In this document: piece by piece, positions 1 through 7,810 of the stretch | How positions within the stretch are numbered: the first letter of the stretch is position 1 | Layout of the letters: every line of letters begins with the position of its first letter | Position numbers and translations under genes: made by a program | NCBI GenBank assembly: GCA_018242605.1 | Contig: JAFEBP010000001.1 | Location: 234,498 to 298,497 of the forward strand | DNA length: 64,000 nt | Source of the DNA: Planctomycetota bacterium | GTDB lineage: Bacteria; Planctomycetota; Phycisphaerae; Phycisphaerales; UBA1924 | Reading direction: 5' to 3' | The notes under the pieces: model-generated | Told to the model about the DNA's origin: nothing | The model's input: the letters and a program-made list of their open reading frames with translations, nothing else | Database searches by the model: none

Positions 1-1863
1 GACGGTGCCGAGAGTGCCGAGCCACGTGTTGTTGTCGGGCTCCGCGGCGACAAGCCGTTCGCACACCTGCCGCGATCGCTCGAAGACCGCATGGCGGAGG
101 TCCCCGTTGCTCGCCATCATCGCGCCGTACGCAGCGAGGTTGTAGGCGTAGGCCTTTGCCGCGGCTGAGTCACTCGGGAAGTCCCTCGTGACCCCTTCAA
201 ACAGTTCCATGGCGCGGTCCATGAGCCGCGACTTCTCCGGCCAGGCTTCCGTCAGGATCGCCATAGAGACGCTGGTTGCGGCGGTGCCGAGACGGTAGTC
301 CTTGTTGCTCGGGTCCATGGCCAGCACCCGTTCGCGAATCTCAAGCGCCTTCTGCACGAGTTGTATCGAAGCTTCCCGGTGTCCGGTATTGGGTTGGCCA
401 GGGTGTCCGGTCGACTGGCCCAGCTTGTAGATCGCCGTGGAGAAATCCCATAGGGCCGCGGGATCATCGCCGCTGGCGGTCACGACCTGGTCCAGTCGCC
501 GCGTTGCCTCCCCGGCGAGGAACTCTCGCACCTCGGCCGTGCTGGAGAAACTCCAGAGCCTTTCGTACAGGCTGGTCACCAGTTCGCTCGCCGCGTGGCG
601 GGTGTCGTCCAGCCGATGCTGGGCCAGCTTCTCCGCCTGAACCGCCCGCTGGAACTGCCATCCCGCAAGGCCCAGCCCCGCCGCCAATGCCAGGCCCATG
701 AGCGTCAGTTCTCGCCAGCGACGCCGCGCGAACACCCGCAGCACGTAACCGATGCTCGCCGGGCGTGCGATGATCGGCTCGTGACGCAGCAGGCGGGCGA
801 GATCATCGCCGAACGCCGCGGCGGATTGGTACCGGCGAGTTGGATCCTTGTTCAACGCTGTCGCGAGTATGGTCTCGCAATCACCCCGGAGAGCCTTGCG
901 CACCAGCCCCGCACGCGGCGGGTCGTCTGTGCACACCGATCGCAGCATCTCGATCTGCGATTTGCCCTTGGGCGAGATCGGCAGTCGCTCGGTCAGCAGT
1001 TCGTACAGCACGACGCCCAGTGAGTACACATCGCTGCGAGTGTCGACTGAATCGGCATCTCCGGACGCCTGCTCGGGGCTCATGTAGGGGATCGTGCCCG
1101 GCACCCAGCCCGGGCGAGTCAGCGTCTGCCCGGGTTCACGGTCGATGAGCCTTGCGATGCCGAAATCTAGCACCTTGGGCTGCCCGCTCTGATCGACAAG
1201 GATGTTGGCGGGCTTGAGGTCACGGTGAATCACGCCGCGCTGGTGAGCGTGTGCCACCGCCTCGCACACGCGGCGCATCAGGTCGATGCGTTGGTCGATG
1301 GTCAGGCCCTGGGCGTCGGCGTGCCGCGTGATCTGATCGCCCTGGACCAGTTCCATTGAGAAGTACGGGCGCGACTCATGGCCGCCCGCGTCCGCGGGCA
1401 TCACACCCGCCTCGATCACCGATGCGATGCCGGGATGGTGTAGCCGCGCCAGGATCGATGCCTCGGACACCAACCGTTGGGCTGCGCGCCGCGTGTACAA
1501 GCCGTGCTGGATGATCTTGATCGCCACCTCGCGGCGTGGATTCGTCTGCTCCGCACGGTAGACTTCGCCCATCCCGCCGCGGTTGATGAACGACAAGATG
1601 GCGTAATCGCCGATGCGTGTGCCGGGACTGAGCGAGGGCTCTGTTTCGTCGACTATCCCATCCATCACGCTCGCTCTGGCGAGCCGTTCGTCGCGCCAAT
1701 CGGGGTTTTCAAACAGATTGCCAGCGGCGGCGTTCTCTTCGAACAGAGCCAGCAACTCGCTCCGCAACTCCGGGTCATCCGCGAGGAGGTCGGGGTGTGG
1801 TCCGCCCGCTTCGAGGGCGGTGGCGAAGGCTGATTTCAGTTTTTTCCAGCGCTCCGGTGTCAC
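1..1863 (-). CDS. Serine/threonine protein kinase, Pkn2-like, truncated by window edge
   Basis: The frame stays open to position 1, so the C-terminus lies outside the window. I take a GTG at 1863 as start, 17 bases after the stop of the sigma-factor gene; the longer upstream frame overlaps that gene. About 75 residues precede the kinase fold. Visible kinase motifs are a glycine-rich loop 'INRGGMGEVYRAE', the lysine in 'VAIKII', catalytic loop 'VIHRDLKPANIL' (near residue 212), 'DFGIAR' (near 231) and 'GTIPYMSPEQA'. After the kinase domain comes a hydrophobic segment 'LTLMGLALAAGLGLAGW' (about residue 383), then a helical, TPR-like C-terminal part. This predicts an inner-membrane Hanks-type kinase with an outward-facing sensor region. 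Its coupling to an ECF sigma factor immediately upstream is a frequent planctomycete arrangement, so it probably modulates that sigma factor; this is inference. Confidence 0.9.
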   Translation of the reverse strand, partial: MTPERWKKLKSAFATALEAGGPHPDLLADDPELRSELLALFEENAAAGNLFENPDWRDERLARASVMDGIVDETEPSLSPGTRIGDYAILSFINRGGMGEVYRAEQTNPRREVAIKIIQHGLYTRRAAQRLVSEASILARLHHPGIASVIEAGVMPADAGGHESRPYFSMELVQGDQITRHADAQGLTIDQRIDLMRRVCEAVAHAHQRGVIHRDLKPANILVDQSGQPKVLDFGIARLIDREPGQTLTRPGWVPGTIPYMSPEQASGDADSVDTRSDVYSLGVVLYELLTERLPISPKGKSQIEMLRSVCTDDPPRAGLVRKALRGDCETILATALNKDPTRRYQSAAAFGDDLARLLRHEPIIARPASIGYVLRVFARRRWRELTLMGLALAAGLGLAGWQFQRAVQAEKLAQHRLDDTRHAASELVTSLYERLWSFSSTAEVREFLAGEATRRLDQVVTASGDDPAALWDFSTAIYKLGQSTGHPGQPNTGHREASIQLVQKALEIRERVLAMDPSNKDYRLGTAATSVSMAILTEAWPEKSRLMDRAMELFEGVTRDFPSDSAAAKAYAYNLAAYGAMMASNGDLRHAVFERSRQVCERLVAAEPDNNTWLGTLGTV

Positions 1864-1880
1864 TCGCCCCCCGAACAAAC

Positions 1881-2525
1881 CTAGTCACGCAGGCCGGACT
1901 TCATCCGCCGCAGCAGCCACGCACGGGCCAGAGCCCAGTGCTGCTGCGCGGCCCGCGTTGAGATTCCCAGTGTACTCGCTACTTGATCCGCGGTGCGGCC
2001 CAGATAGACTCGCTGACGCACGATGTCCGCCAGCTCGGCGTCCTGCTCCTCCAGTTCCCGCAGCGCCTCGGCGAGCGCGAGGACATCGATTTCGGCGGAG
2101 CCGTGCGCCGAGTCGCCCACCAGAGCATCCGGATCGAGGGTGACACCGGGCCGCGACCCCATGGCGCGAGCGCCCAGGTGCCGATTGTCCCGGTCATCAT
2201 CCCGGGCCAGATCGACCAGGATCTGCTCCATCGCCCGCGCCGCGGCCCCGAAGAAGTGCGCCCGGTTCTGCCACTGCCGGCGATCCGGCTCGGCGATTCC
2301 GTTCGTGCCGGATTCGATGGCGTCGCGCCCGCCAAAGAGCTTGGCGAAGACCCCGTGCACGAGATCCGTGGCCCCGATCTTCCGGGCCTGCTGCTCGCCG
2401 CGCAAGCGTTGACGCACCATCCCGTGCAGTTCGGCGTACACGACGGGGAAGAGATCGTCGCGCGAGAGCAACTCGCCGTCGCTGAGACGGTTGACGAGGC
2501 TCGTGATGGTGCCCGGTTCGGTCAT
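1881..2525 (-). CDS. ECF-type RNA polymerase sigma factor (planctomycete Sigma70_ECF family)
   Basis: A 214-residue protein with a sigma region 2-like N-terminal half ('DLFPVVYAELHGMVRQRL', 'GATDLVHGVFAKLF', 'RAHFFGAAARAMEQIL') and a region 4 helix-turn-helix at the C-terminus ('RQRVYLGRTADQVASTLG' and the following 'ISTRAAQQHWALARAWLL'). The motif order matches the family in which ECF sigma factors sit beside Ser/Thr kinases in Planctomycetes. ATG at 2525; the product would redirect RNA polymerase to a stress or surface-signalling regulon. It is co-transcribed with the kinase downstream (17-base gap) and divergent from the secreted-protein operon starting at 2782. The regulon is unknown, and the neighbouring operon is only a guess. 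Confidence 0.9.
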   Translation of the reverse strand: MTEPGTITSLVNRLSDGELLSRDDLFPVVYAELHGMVRQRLRGEQQARKIGATDLVHGVFAKLFGGRDAIESGTNGIAEPDRRQWQNRAHFFGAAARAMEQILVDLARDDDRDNRHLGARAMGSRPGVTLDPDALVGDSAHGSAEIDVLALAEALRELEEQDAELADIVRQRVYLGRTADQVASTLGISTRAAQQHWALARAWLLRRMKSGLRD

Positions 2526-2781
2526 TGGCTGGGAGGCTGGGAAATAGCGACTAAATCACGCCTTTTGACAATTTTCGACTTTCTTGAGAATTCTGCTTCA
2601 TGGTAGTGGGGGGGTAAGCGCATGAGGTAATTGGGAGGCAGGACTTTTGGAAATCGGCCGTGCGCGGGCCGGGGTGGTTTTGGTGCGCGCGTTTGTTTAT
2701 GCGAGACGTTTGCATTCGCCGGGCCTTGCGATCGAGACGACGTCCCCCAGGTTTCAATCTTGGCTTTCAGGGAGCTGGTTC

Positions 2782-3921
2782 ATGTTCAAGATACTCAGAA
2801 GTGCCTTTCTCGCATCCATCCTCGCGGGTATGGTTGGTGCCCAGACCAGCACCAGTTCGATTTCTTTGCAGGCGAAGTTGACCGGCGTTCCGGACGGCAC
2901 GGCGAGTTTGGCGGTGAAGTTCTACGACTCGCTCACTGGCGGCTCGCAGGTCGGTTCAACGATCACGCTGAGCGCTGTGCCGGTGCAGGGCGGGATCGTG
3001 AGCGTACCGGTCTCGCCGGTGGATGCGTCCATCTTCAACGGCGCAACGCGGTACATGGGGATCAGAGTGAATGGCGGGGCAGAGCTATCGCCGCGGACGT
3101 TGGTGACCAGCGTGCCGTATGCGATGCGAGCGACCGGGCTTGCGGGGCCATTGGCGACGTTTTCGGGACAAGCAATCTCGTTCGAGTTCTTGGACAGTGT
3201 CGATCCAGAAGTACAGATCGGCGGACACTGGGCGATAGGAACCGCATTTGCGCCGGGGAATTTTGGAATCGTACGGTACCGCGGCAGTGCGGACGTCTCT
3301 CGGTCACTCGTCATGACAGCCGCTGGAAATGTTGGGATCGGGACTGCCTCGCCACAAGCAACACTTGATTGCGCGGGCTCTGTCATTCTGCGTAGAGGCC
3401 TCGATGTCAAGATGATCGGTGGCAACTACGCGCTAGAGGTCAACAGGGATACGGGCGTTACTTCGGTGCGAGTTCTCACGATCACAGGCGCCGATGTTGC
3501 CGAACCATTTGACCTCACCAAGTCCGACATTCTTCCCGATCCGCTACCGGGCATGGTCGTCAGCATCGACCCCGCCAACGCTGGCAAACTCGTGGTGTGC
3601 TCCACGCCCTACGACAAGAAAGTCGCCGGCGCGATCAGCGGCGCCGGCGGCCTCTCCGTCGGCGTCGTCATGGGCAAGGACAATGCCGATCCGCTGATCG
3701 CGGGGGATCACCCGGTAGCCATGTCGGGCCGCGTATATGTCTTGTGCGATGCAACGTTAGGTGCCATCAGGCCCGGTGACCGGCTCACCACCTCGAGCAC
3801 ACCCGGCCACGCGATGAAAGCCATCGATCCGGCCCAGTGGGACGGTGCCGTAATTGGCAAGGCCATGACGGAGTTGAAGGAAGGCAAGGGGCTTGTGCTC
3901 GTGCTCGTGAACCTCCAATAA
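2782..3921 (+). CDS. Secreted modular fibre-like protein, paralogue 1 (C-terminal type A)
   Basis: A 379-residue protein starting at ATG 2782 after a GGGAG ribosome site; the longer upstream frame is ignored because a signal peptide begins here ('MFKILRSAFLASILAGMVGAQ'-like). Residues about 25-120 form a conserved N-terminal module ('SISLQAKLTGVPDGTASLAV', 'FNGATRYMGIRVNGGAELS', 'PRTLVTSVPYAM'). A variable centre follows, including 'GNVGIGTASPQATLD', a phrase typical of phage-tail-fibre and S74-type proteins. The last 150 residues are a conserved module with 'PGMVVSIDPANAGKLVVCS', 'GDRLTTSSTPGHAMK' and 'KAMTELKEGKGLVLVLVNLQ'. The C-terminal module is nearly identical in DNA to that of the third paralogue. 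Function is not established; a surface fibre or adhesin is the best guess. Confidence 0.85.
   Translation: MFKILRSAFLASILAGMVGAQTSTSSISLQAKLTGVPDGTASLAVKFYDSLTGGSQVGSTITLSAVPVQGGIVSVPVSPVDASIFNGATRYMGIRVNGGAELSPRTLVTSVPYAMRATGLAGPLATFSGQAISFEFLDSVDPEVQIGGHWAIGTAFAPGNFGIVRYRGSADVSRSLVMTAAGNVGIGTASPQATLDCAGSVILRRGLDVKMIGGNYALEVNRDTGVTSVRVLTITGADVAEPFDLTKSDILPDPLPGMVVSIDPANAGKLVVCSTPYDKKVAGAISGAGGLSVGVVMGKDNADPLIAGDHPVAMSGRVYVLCDATLGAIRPGDRLTTSSTPGHAMKAIDPAQWDGAVIGKAMTELKEGKGLVLVLVNLQ
3544..3755 (+). repeat. Long near-identical direct repeat, copy 1 (partner near 6184-6395)
   Basis: The DNA coding for the type A C-terminal module of paralogue 1 is repeated, with only scattered substitutions, 2640 bases downstream in paralogue 3. 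For example, the segment beginning 'tccacgccctacgacaagaa' occurs at 3601 and at 6241. The long shared stretch could recombine and delete or exchange paralogue 2. Boundaries are approximate because the similarity fades gradually on the 5' side. Confidence 0.85.
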
Positions 3922-3933
3922 GGAGCTAGTGGA

Positions 3934-5229
3934 ATGGGAATGCTCATGCGGAAGATGCTCGCCACGGGATTGGTGGCCGGGAGCTTGATTGTTATGCCGG
4001 CCGCCGCGCAGCCGACCAGCACGAACTCGATCTCGCTGCAGGCCAAGTTGACAGGCGTGCCGGACGGCACGGCGAGCCTGGCGGTGAGGTTCTACGACTC
4101 GCTCACTGGCGGTGTGCAGGTTGGTGCAACGATCACGCTGAACGCTGTGCCAGTGCAGGGCGGGATCGTGAGCGTGCCTGTGTCGCCGGTGGATGCGTCC
4201 ATCTTCAACGGCGCAACGCGGTACATGGGGATCAGAGTGAATGGAGGCGCAGAACTGTCGCCGCGGACGTTGGTGACCAGCGTGCCGTATGCGACCAGTG
4301 CGCAGGTTCTTGGAGGAGGCGTCGTGACGGTCGACCGTACCACGGGCAACGTTGGGATCGGGACTCCGACTCCGAACAGTTCCGCTGGACATTTGCCCAC
4401 GCTCCATATTGAGGGCTTTTCTCCGGGAATAAAACTCCGGGACATCGAACCAGCGGATGCTTCCGGATACGAGTTGTTCGTGAATTCAGGCTCGCTGTCC
4501 GTACTGAACAACCACCTGGGAGCGGTCACGGTTTGCACCACGAGGGAAGGCAATGTCGGAATCGGAACCGCGACACCAAACAGTTCCGTGGGACACCTTC
4601 CTACGTTGCACATCGAAGGGTCTTCGCCGGGAATAAAGCTCCGGGATATTGATCCCGGCGAGGGGTCAGGCTTCGAACTCTACGTGAACGCCGGCTACTT
4701 CTCGGTCCTGAACAACCGCTTTGGTACTGTGCCGCTGAGAGTTTCTTCCGACAACGAGACAATCGTCTCGGTCCTCACCATCACCGGCGGCTCCGACGTC
4801 GCCGAGCCCATCGCCATTACACCGACGAACGCGGTTGCCAAAGCTGAGCCCGGGATGGTGATGGTGATCGACCGAGATCATGACGGGAAGCTCGTGCCCT
4901 GTTCGGCCGCGTACGACAAGGCCGTCGTCGGGGTCCTCTCCGGCGGCAATGGGCTCAAGCCGGGCATGGTGCTTTCCGCCGAGGGCCAAGCGCACACGAG
5001 CGGCGGCGACGACACCATGCCGCTGGCCATGACCGGGAGAGTGTGGGTCTGGTGCGACGCCACAGTGAATCCGGTACGACGGGGCGATTCGCTGACAACT
5101 TCGGCAACGCCTGGACACGCAATGACTGTAACAGACGAGGACCGGGCCGCTCGCGCGGTGATCGGCAAGGCCATGACCGAGTTGAAAGAGGGCAGAGGGC
5201 TGGTGCTCGTGCTCGTGAACCTCCAGTAA
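3934..5229 (+). CDS. Secreted modular fibre-like protein, paralogue 2 (C-terminal type B)
   Basis: A 431-residue protein whose AAGGAG ribosome site overlaps the previous stop codon (12-base gap), so it is translated as part of the same operon. The signal peptide ('LATGLVAGSLIVMPAAAQP') is almost the same as in paralogue 3. The N-terminal module is the shared one. The centre contains an internal duplication of about 68 residues, each copy running 'GNVGIGT.TPNSS.GHLPTLHIEG.SPGIKLRDI' (starting near 4345 and 4549). The C-terminal module is type B: 'GSDVAEPIAITPTNAVAK', 'PGMVMVIDRDHDGKLVPCS', 'GDSLTTSATPGHAMTV' and the common 'LVLVLVNLQ' end. It shares its C-terminus with paralogue 4 but its leader with paralogue 3. 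Likely extracellular; ligand unknown. Confidence 0.85.
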   Translation: MGMLMRKMLATGLVAGSLIVMPAAAQPTSTNSISLQAKLTGVPDGTASLAVRFYDSLTGGVQVGATITLNAVPVQGGIVSVPVSPVDASIFNGATRYMGIRVNGGAELSPRTLVTSVPYATSAQVLGGGVVTVDRTTGNVGIGTPTPNSSAGHLPTLHIEGFSPGIKLRDIEPADASGYELFVNSGSLSVLNNHLGAVTVCTTREGNVGIGTATPNSSVGHLPTLHIEGSSPGIKLRDIDPGEGSGFELYVNAGYFSVLNNRFGTVPLRVSSDNETIVSVLTITGGSDVAEPIAITPTNAVAKAEPGMVMVIDRDHDGKLVPCSAAYDKAVVGVLSGGNGLKPGMVLSAEGQAHTSGGDDTMPLAMTGRVWVWCDATVNPVRRGDSLTTSATPGHAMTVTDEDRAARAVIGKAMTELKEGRGLVLVLVNLQ

Positions 5230-5241
5230 GGAGCTAGTGAA

Positions 5242-6561
5242 ATGGGAACGCTCATGCGCAAGATGCTCGCCACGGGGTTGGTAGCCGGGAGCTTGATTGT
5301 CCTGCCCGCCGTCGCTCAGCCGACCAGCAAAAACTCTATCTCGCTGCAGGCCAAGTTGACGGGCGTGGCCGACGGCACGGCGAGCCTGGCCGTGAAGTTC
5401 TACGACTCGCTCACGGGTGGCGCGCAGGTCGGCCCAACGATTACGCTGAGCGCTGTGCCAGTGCAGGGCGGGATCGTGAGCGTGCCGGTCTCTCCGGTGG
5501 ATGCGTTCATTTTCAACGGCGCAACGCGGTACATGGGCATCAGCGTGAATGGCGGGGTGGAGTTATTGCCGCGAACGCTGGTGACGAGCGTGCCGTACGC
5601 GATGATCTGTCGCGAGGTTTGGGATCAGACCGGCTCGCCATTGCTTCGATCCGTCGGCAACGGCAATCTGCTACTCGGGCCGGGCAGCGCACCCACCGAC
5701 TATTCCCGAGTGTTCATCAATGCAGGTGGCCCGGACGTCTCAGCGGCAGGCCTCGCGGTACAACGATCGGCCGACTCAATGCATCCGAACCGCACGGTGG
5801 CCGAGTTCATCGGGGGAAGCAATCAGGACTCTGTCGTCATTCGCACGACCGACGGCGACGCCGCTACGCTCAAACTGGATGTGCACGGTCTTCTGCGAGT
5901 CGGACCGAACTCCCTTAATCTATTTGACATCGGATTTGGCCGCGACAACGACCCGATTCGTCGCGGCCTCCGCGTACTCCCCGACCCGGACGGACGGGTG
6001 GTGCTTTTTCTTCACTCTTTCCAGAATACGCCTCGTTTCTTGGTTCAGGATGGGGCCACCGGACACGTGGCGTTTCAGGTCGATGCGGCGACGCACGTCA
6101 CGCAGGTTGACGTGCTGACCATAACCGGTGCCGACGTCGCCGAACCCTTCAAAGTCTCGAAGTCCGACTCGCTCCCCGAACCTCAGCCCGGTATGGTCGT
6201 CAGCATCGACCCTGCCAACGCTGGCAATCTCGTGGTGTGCTCCACGCCCTACGACAAGAAAGTCGCCGGCGCGATCAGCGGCGCGGGCGGCCTCTCCGTC
6301 GGCGTCGTCATGGGCAAGGACAATGCCGATCCGCTTATCGCGGGGGATCACCCGGTGGCCATGTCGGGCCGCGTATACGTCTTGTGCGATGCGACTTCAG
6401 GTGCCATCAAGCCCGGCGACCGGCTCACCACTTCGAACACGCCCGGCCACGCGATGAAGGTCTCCGACGAAACCGAGGCACCCGGCGCGGTGATCGGCAA
6501 GGCCATGACCGAGTTGAAAGAGGGCAAAGGACTGGTGTTGGTGCTTGTGAACCTTCAGTAA
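5242..6561 (+). CDS. Secreted modular fibre-like protein, paralogue 3 (C-terminal type A)
   Basis: A 439-residue protein, 12 bases after paralogue 2 and again with TAAGGAG formed across the preceding stop. Signal peptide 'LATGLVAGSLIVLPAVAQP' is followed by the shared N-terminal module with small changes ('GISVNGGVELLPRTLV'). The central part (about residues 120-280) has no recognisable similarity to the other three and includes 'GNGNLLLGPGSAPTDYSRVF' and a second segment with 'IGFGRDNDPIRRGLRVLPD'. The C-terminal type A module matches paralogue 1 almost base for base from about 6184 onward. This conserved-ends, variable-middle layout resembles tail-fibre or surface-antigen families. Its role cannot be read from sequence. 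Confidence 0.85.
   Translation: MGTLMRKMLATGLVAGSLIVLPAVAQPTSKNSISLQAKLTGVADGTASLAVKFYDSLTGGAQVGPTITLSAVPVQGGIVSVPVSPVDAFIFNGATRYMGISVNGGVELLPRTLVTSVPYAMICREVWDQTGSPLLRSVGNGNLLLGPGSAPTDYSRVFINAGGPDVSAAGLAVQRSADSMHPNRTVAEFIGGSNQDSVVIRTTDGDAATLKLDVHGLLRVGPNSLNLFDIGFGRDNDPIRRGLRVLPDPDGRVVLFLHSFQNTPRFLVQDGATGHVAFQVDAATHVTQVDVLTITGADVAEPFKVSKSDSLPEPQPGMVVSIDPANAGNLVVCSTPYDKKVAGAISGAGGLSVGVVMGKDNADPLIAGDHPVAMSGRVYVLCDATSGAIKPGDRLTTSNTPGHAMKVSDETEAPGAVIGKAMTELKEGKGLVLVLVNLQ
6184..6395 (+). repeat. Long near-identical direct repeat, copy 2 (partner near 3544-3755)
   Basis: Second copy of the type A C-terminal coding segment, at a constant offset of 2640 bases from copy 1. The differences are mostly at third codon positions (for example gccggc versus gcgggc in the Gly-Ala-Gly stretch), which points to recent duplication or gene conversion between paralogues 1 and 3. 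Confidence 0.85.
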
Positions 6562-6572
6562 GGAGGATGACG

Positions 6573-7796
6573 ATGAACATGCTTCCACGAGACATGTTGG
6601 TGGCGTTGGGGCTAGCAGCCTGTGCCCTGAGCACGCGACCCGCGCACGGTCAGCCCACCAGCACGAACTCGATCTCCCTCCAGGCCAAACTCACTGGCGT
6701 GCCCGACGGCACGGCGAGTTTGGCGGTGAAGTTCTACGACTCGCTCACGGGCGGCACGCAGGTCGGTTCGGCTATCACGCTCAGCGCGGTGCCGGTGCAA
6801 GGCGGGATCGTGAGTGTGCCGGTCTCGCCGGTGGACGCGGGCGTCTTCAATGGCGCAACGCGGTACATGGGGATAAGCGTGAACGGCGGGGCAGAACTCA
6901 CGCCACGGACGCTGGTAACGAGCGTGCCGTATGCGATGGCGTCGATGGGCGTGTGGCAGGTCGCAGAGAGTACAGGACCGCGGTTGACACAGCATCGGCT
7001 CATGCTCGGGTCGGAGTCTGCCGGCAACTCGAACCTGGTCATGCAGATCAATAATCCAAACACGGCCGCGGCGAGAGCCATCGTCCAGTGTGTTCACTCA
7101 CAAGGCAATGCCTTTGGGGATCTCTACCTGAACCCCGGGGGCGGCATTGTGTACTTGCCGCGGGACTGCATCATCGGCTCGGATGCGACAGGATACCCCA
7201 ACCTTCGGGTCATTGCCAATGCTCAAGATACAGACATGCAGGCGACCCGCTCTTCGGGCAGCAGCTACGGCGACATTCGTCTTAACCCGACGGCCGGCAA
7301 TGTGACAATTGCCCCTCAAGGCACGACGACAGTAAAAGTCCTCACTATCACCGGCGGTTCCGACGTCGCCGAGCCCGTCGCGATCACACCGACGCCGGGG
7401 GTAGCCAAGGCCGCGCCCGGCATGGTCATGGTGATTGACCGCGAGCACGATGGAAAACTGGTGCCATGCTCCGCCGCGTACGACAAAGCTGTTGCGGGCG
7501 TGCTCTCGGGCGCCAATGGCCTAAAGCCCGGCATGGTCCTCTCAGCGGAGGGCCAGCCGTACGCGGGCAGCGGCAACGACACCATGCCCCTCGCGATGAG
7601 CGGGAGGGTGTGGGTGAGGTGCGATGCGACGACGACGCCGGTAAGTCGCGGGGATGCGCTCACGACTTCGGTGACGCCGGGCCACGCGATGGTCGCATTG
7701 GACGAATCCAAGCGATCCGGTGCGGTGATCGGGAAGGCGATGACGGAGTTGAGGGATGGGAAGGGGCTGGTTCTGGTGTTGGTCAACCTGCAGTAA
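6573..7796 (+). CDS. Secreted modular fibre-like protein, paralogue 4 (C-terminal type B)
   Basis: A 407-residue protein. The AGGAGG at 6561-6566 touches an ATG at 6567, so the ATG at 6573, six bases after the ribosome site, is the more likely start. The signal peptide ('MLVALGLAACALSTRPAHGQ') is unlike the other three. The shared N-terminal module is followed by a variable centre containing two 'GSDATGYPNLRVIANAQDTD'-like and 'RSSGSSYGDIRLNPTAGNV' stretches, which suggest repeated beta-strand units. The C-terminal module is type B ('PGMVMVIDREHDGKLVPCS', 'GDALTTSVTPGHAMV'). It closes the four-paralogue array and is 14 bases from the VPS62-like gene, so probably the same transcript. Confidence 0.85.
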   Translation: MNMLPRDMLVALGLAACALSTRPAHGQPTSTNSISLQAKLTGVPDGTASLAVKFYDSLTGGTQVGSAITLSAVPVQGGIVSVPVSPVDAGVFNGATRYMGISVNGGAELTPRTLVTSVPYAMASMGVWQVAESTGPRLTQHRLMLGSESAGNSNLVMQINNPNTAAARAIVQCVHSQGNAFGDLYLNPGGGIVYLPRDCIIGSDATGYPNLRVIANAQDTDMQATRSSGSSYGDIRLNPTAGNVTIAPQGTTTVKVLTITGGSDVAEPVAITPTPGVAKAAPGMVMVIDREHDGKLVPCSAAYDKAVAGVLSGANGLKPGMVLSAEGQPYAGSGNDTMPLAMSGRVWVRCDATTTPVSRGDALTTSVTPGHAMVALDESKRSGAVIGKAMTELRDGKGLVLVLVNLQ

Positions 7797-7810
7797 CAAA
7801 GGAACGTGTC

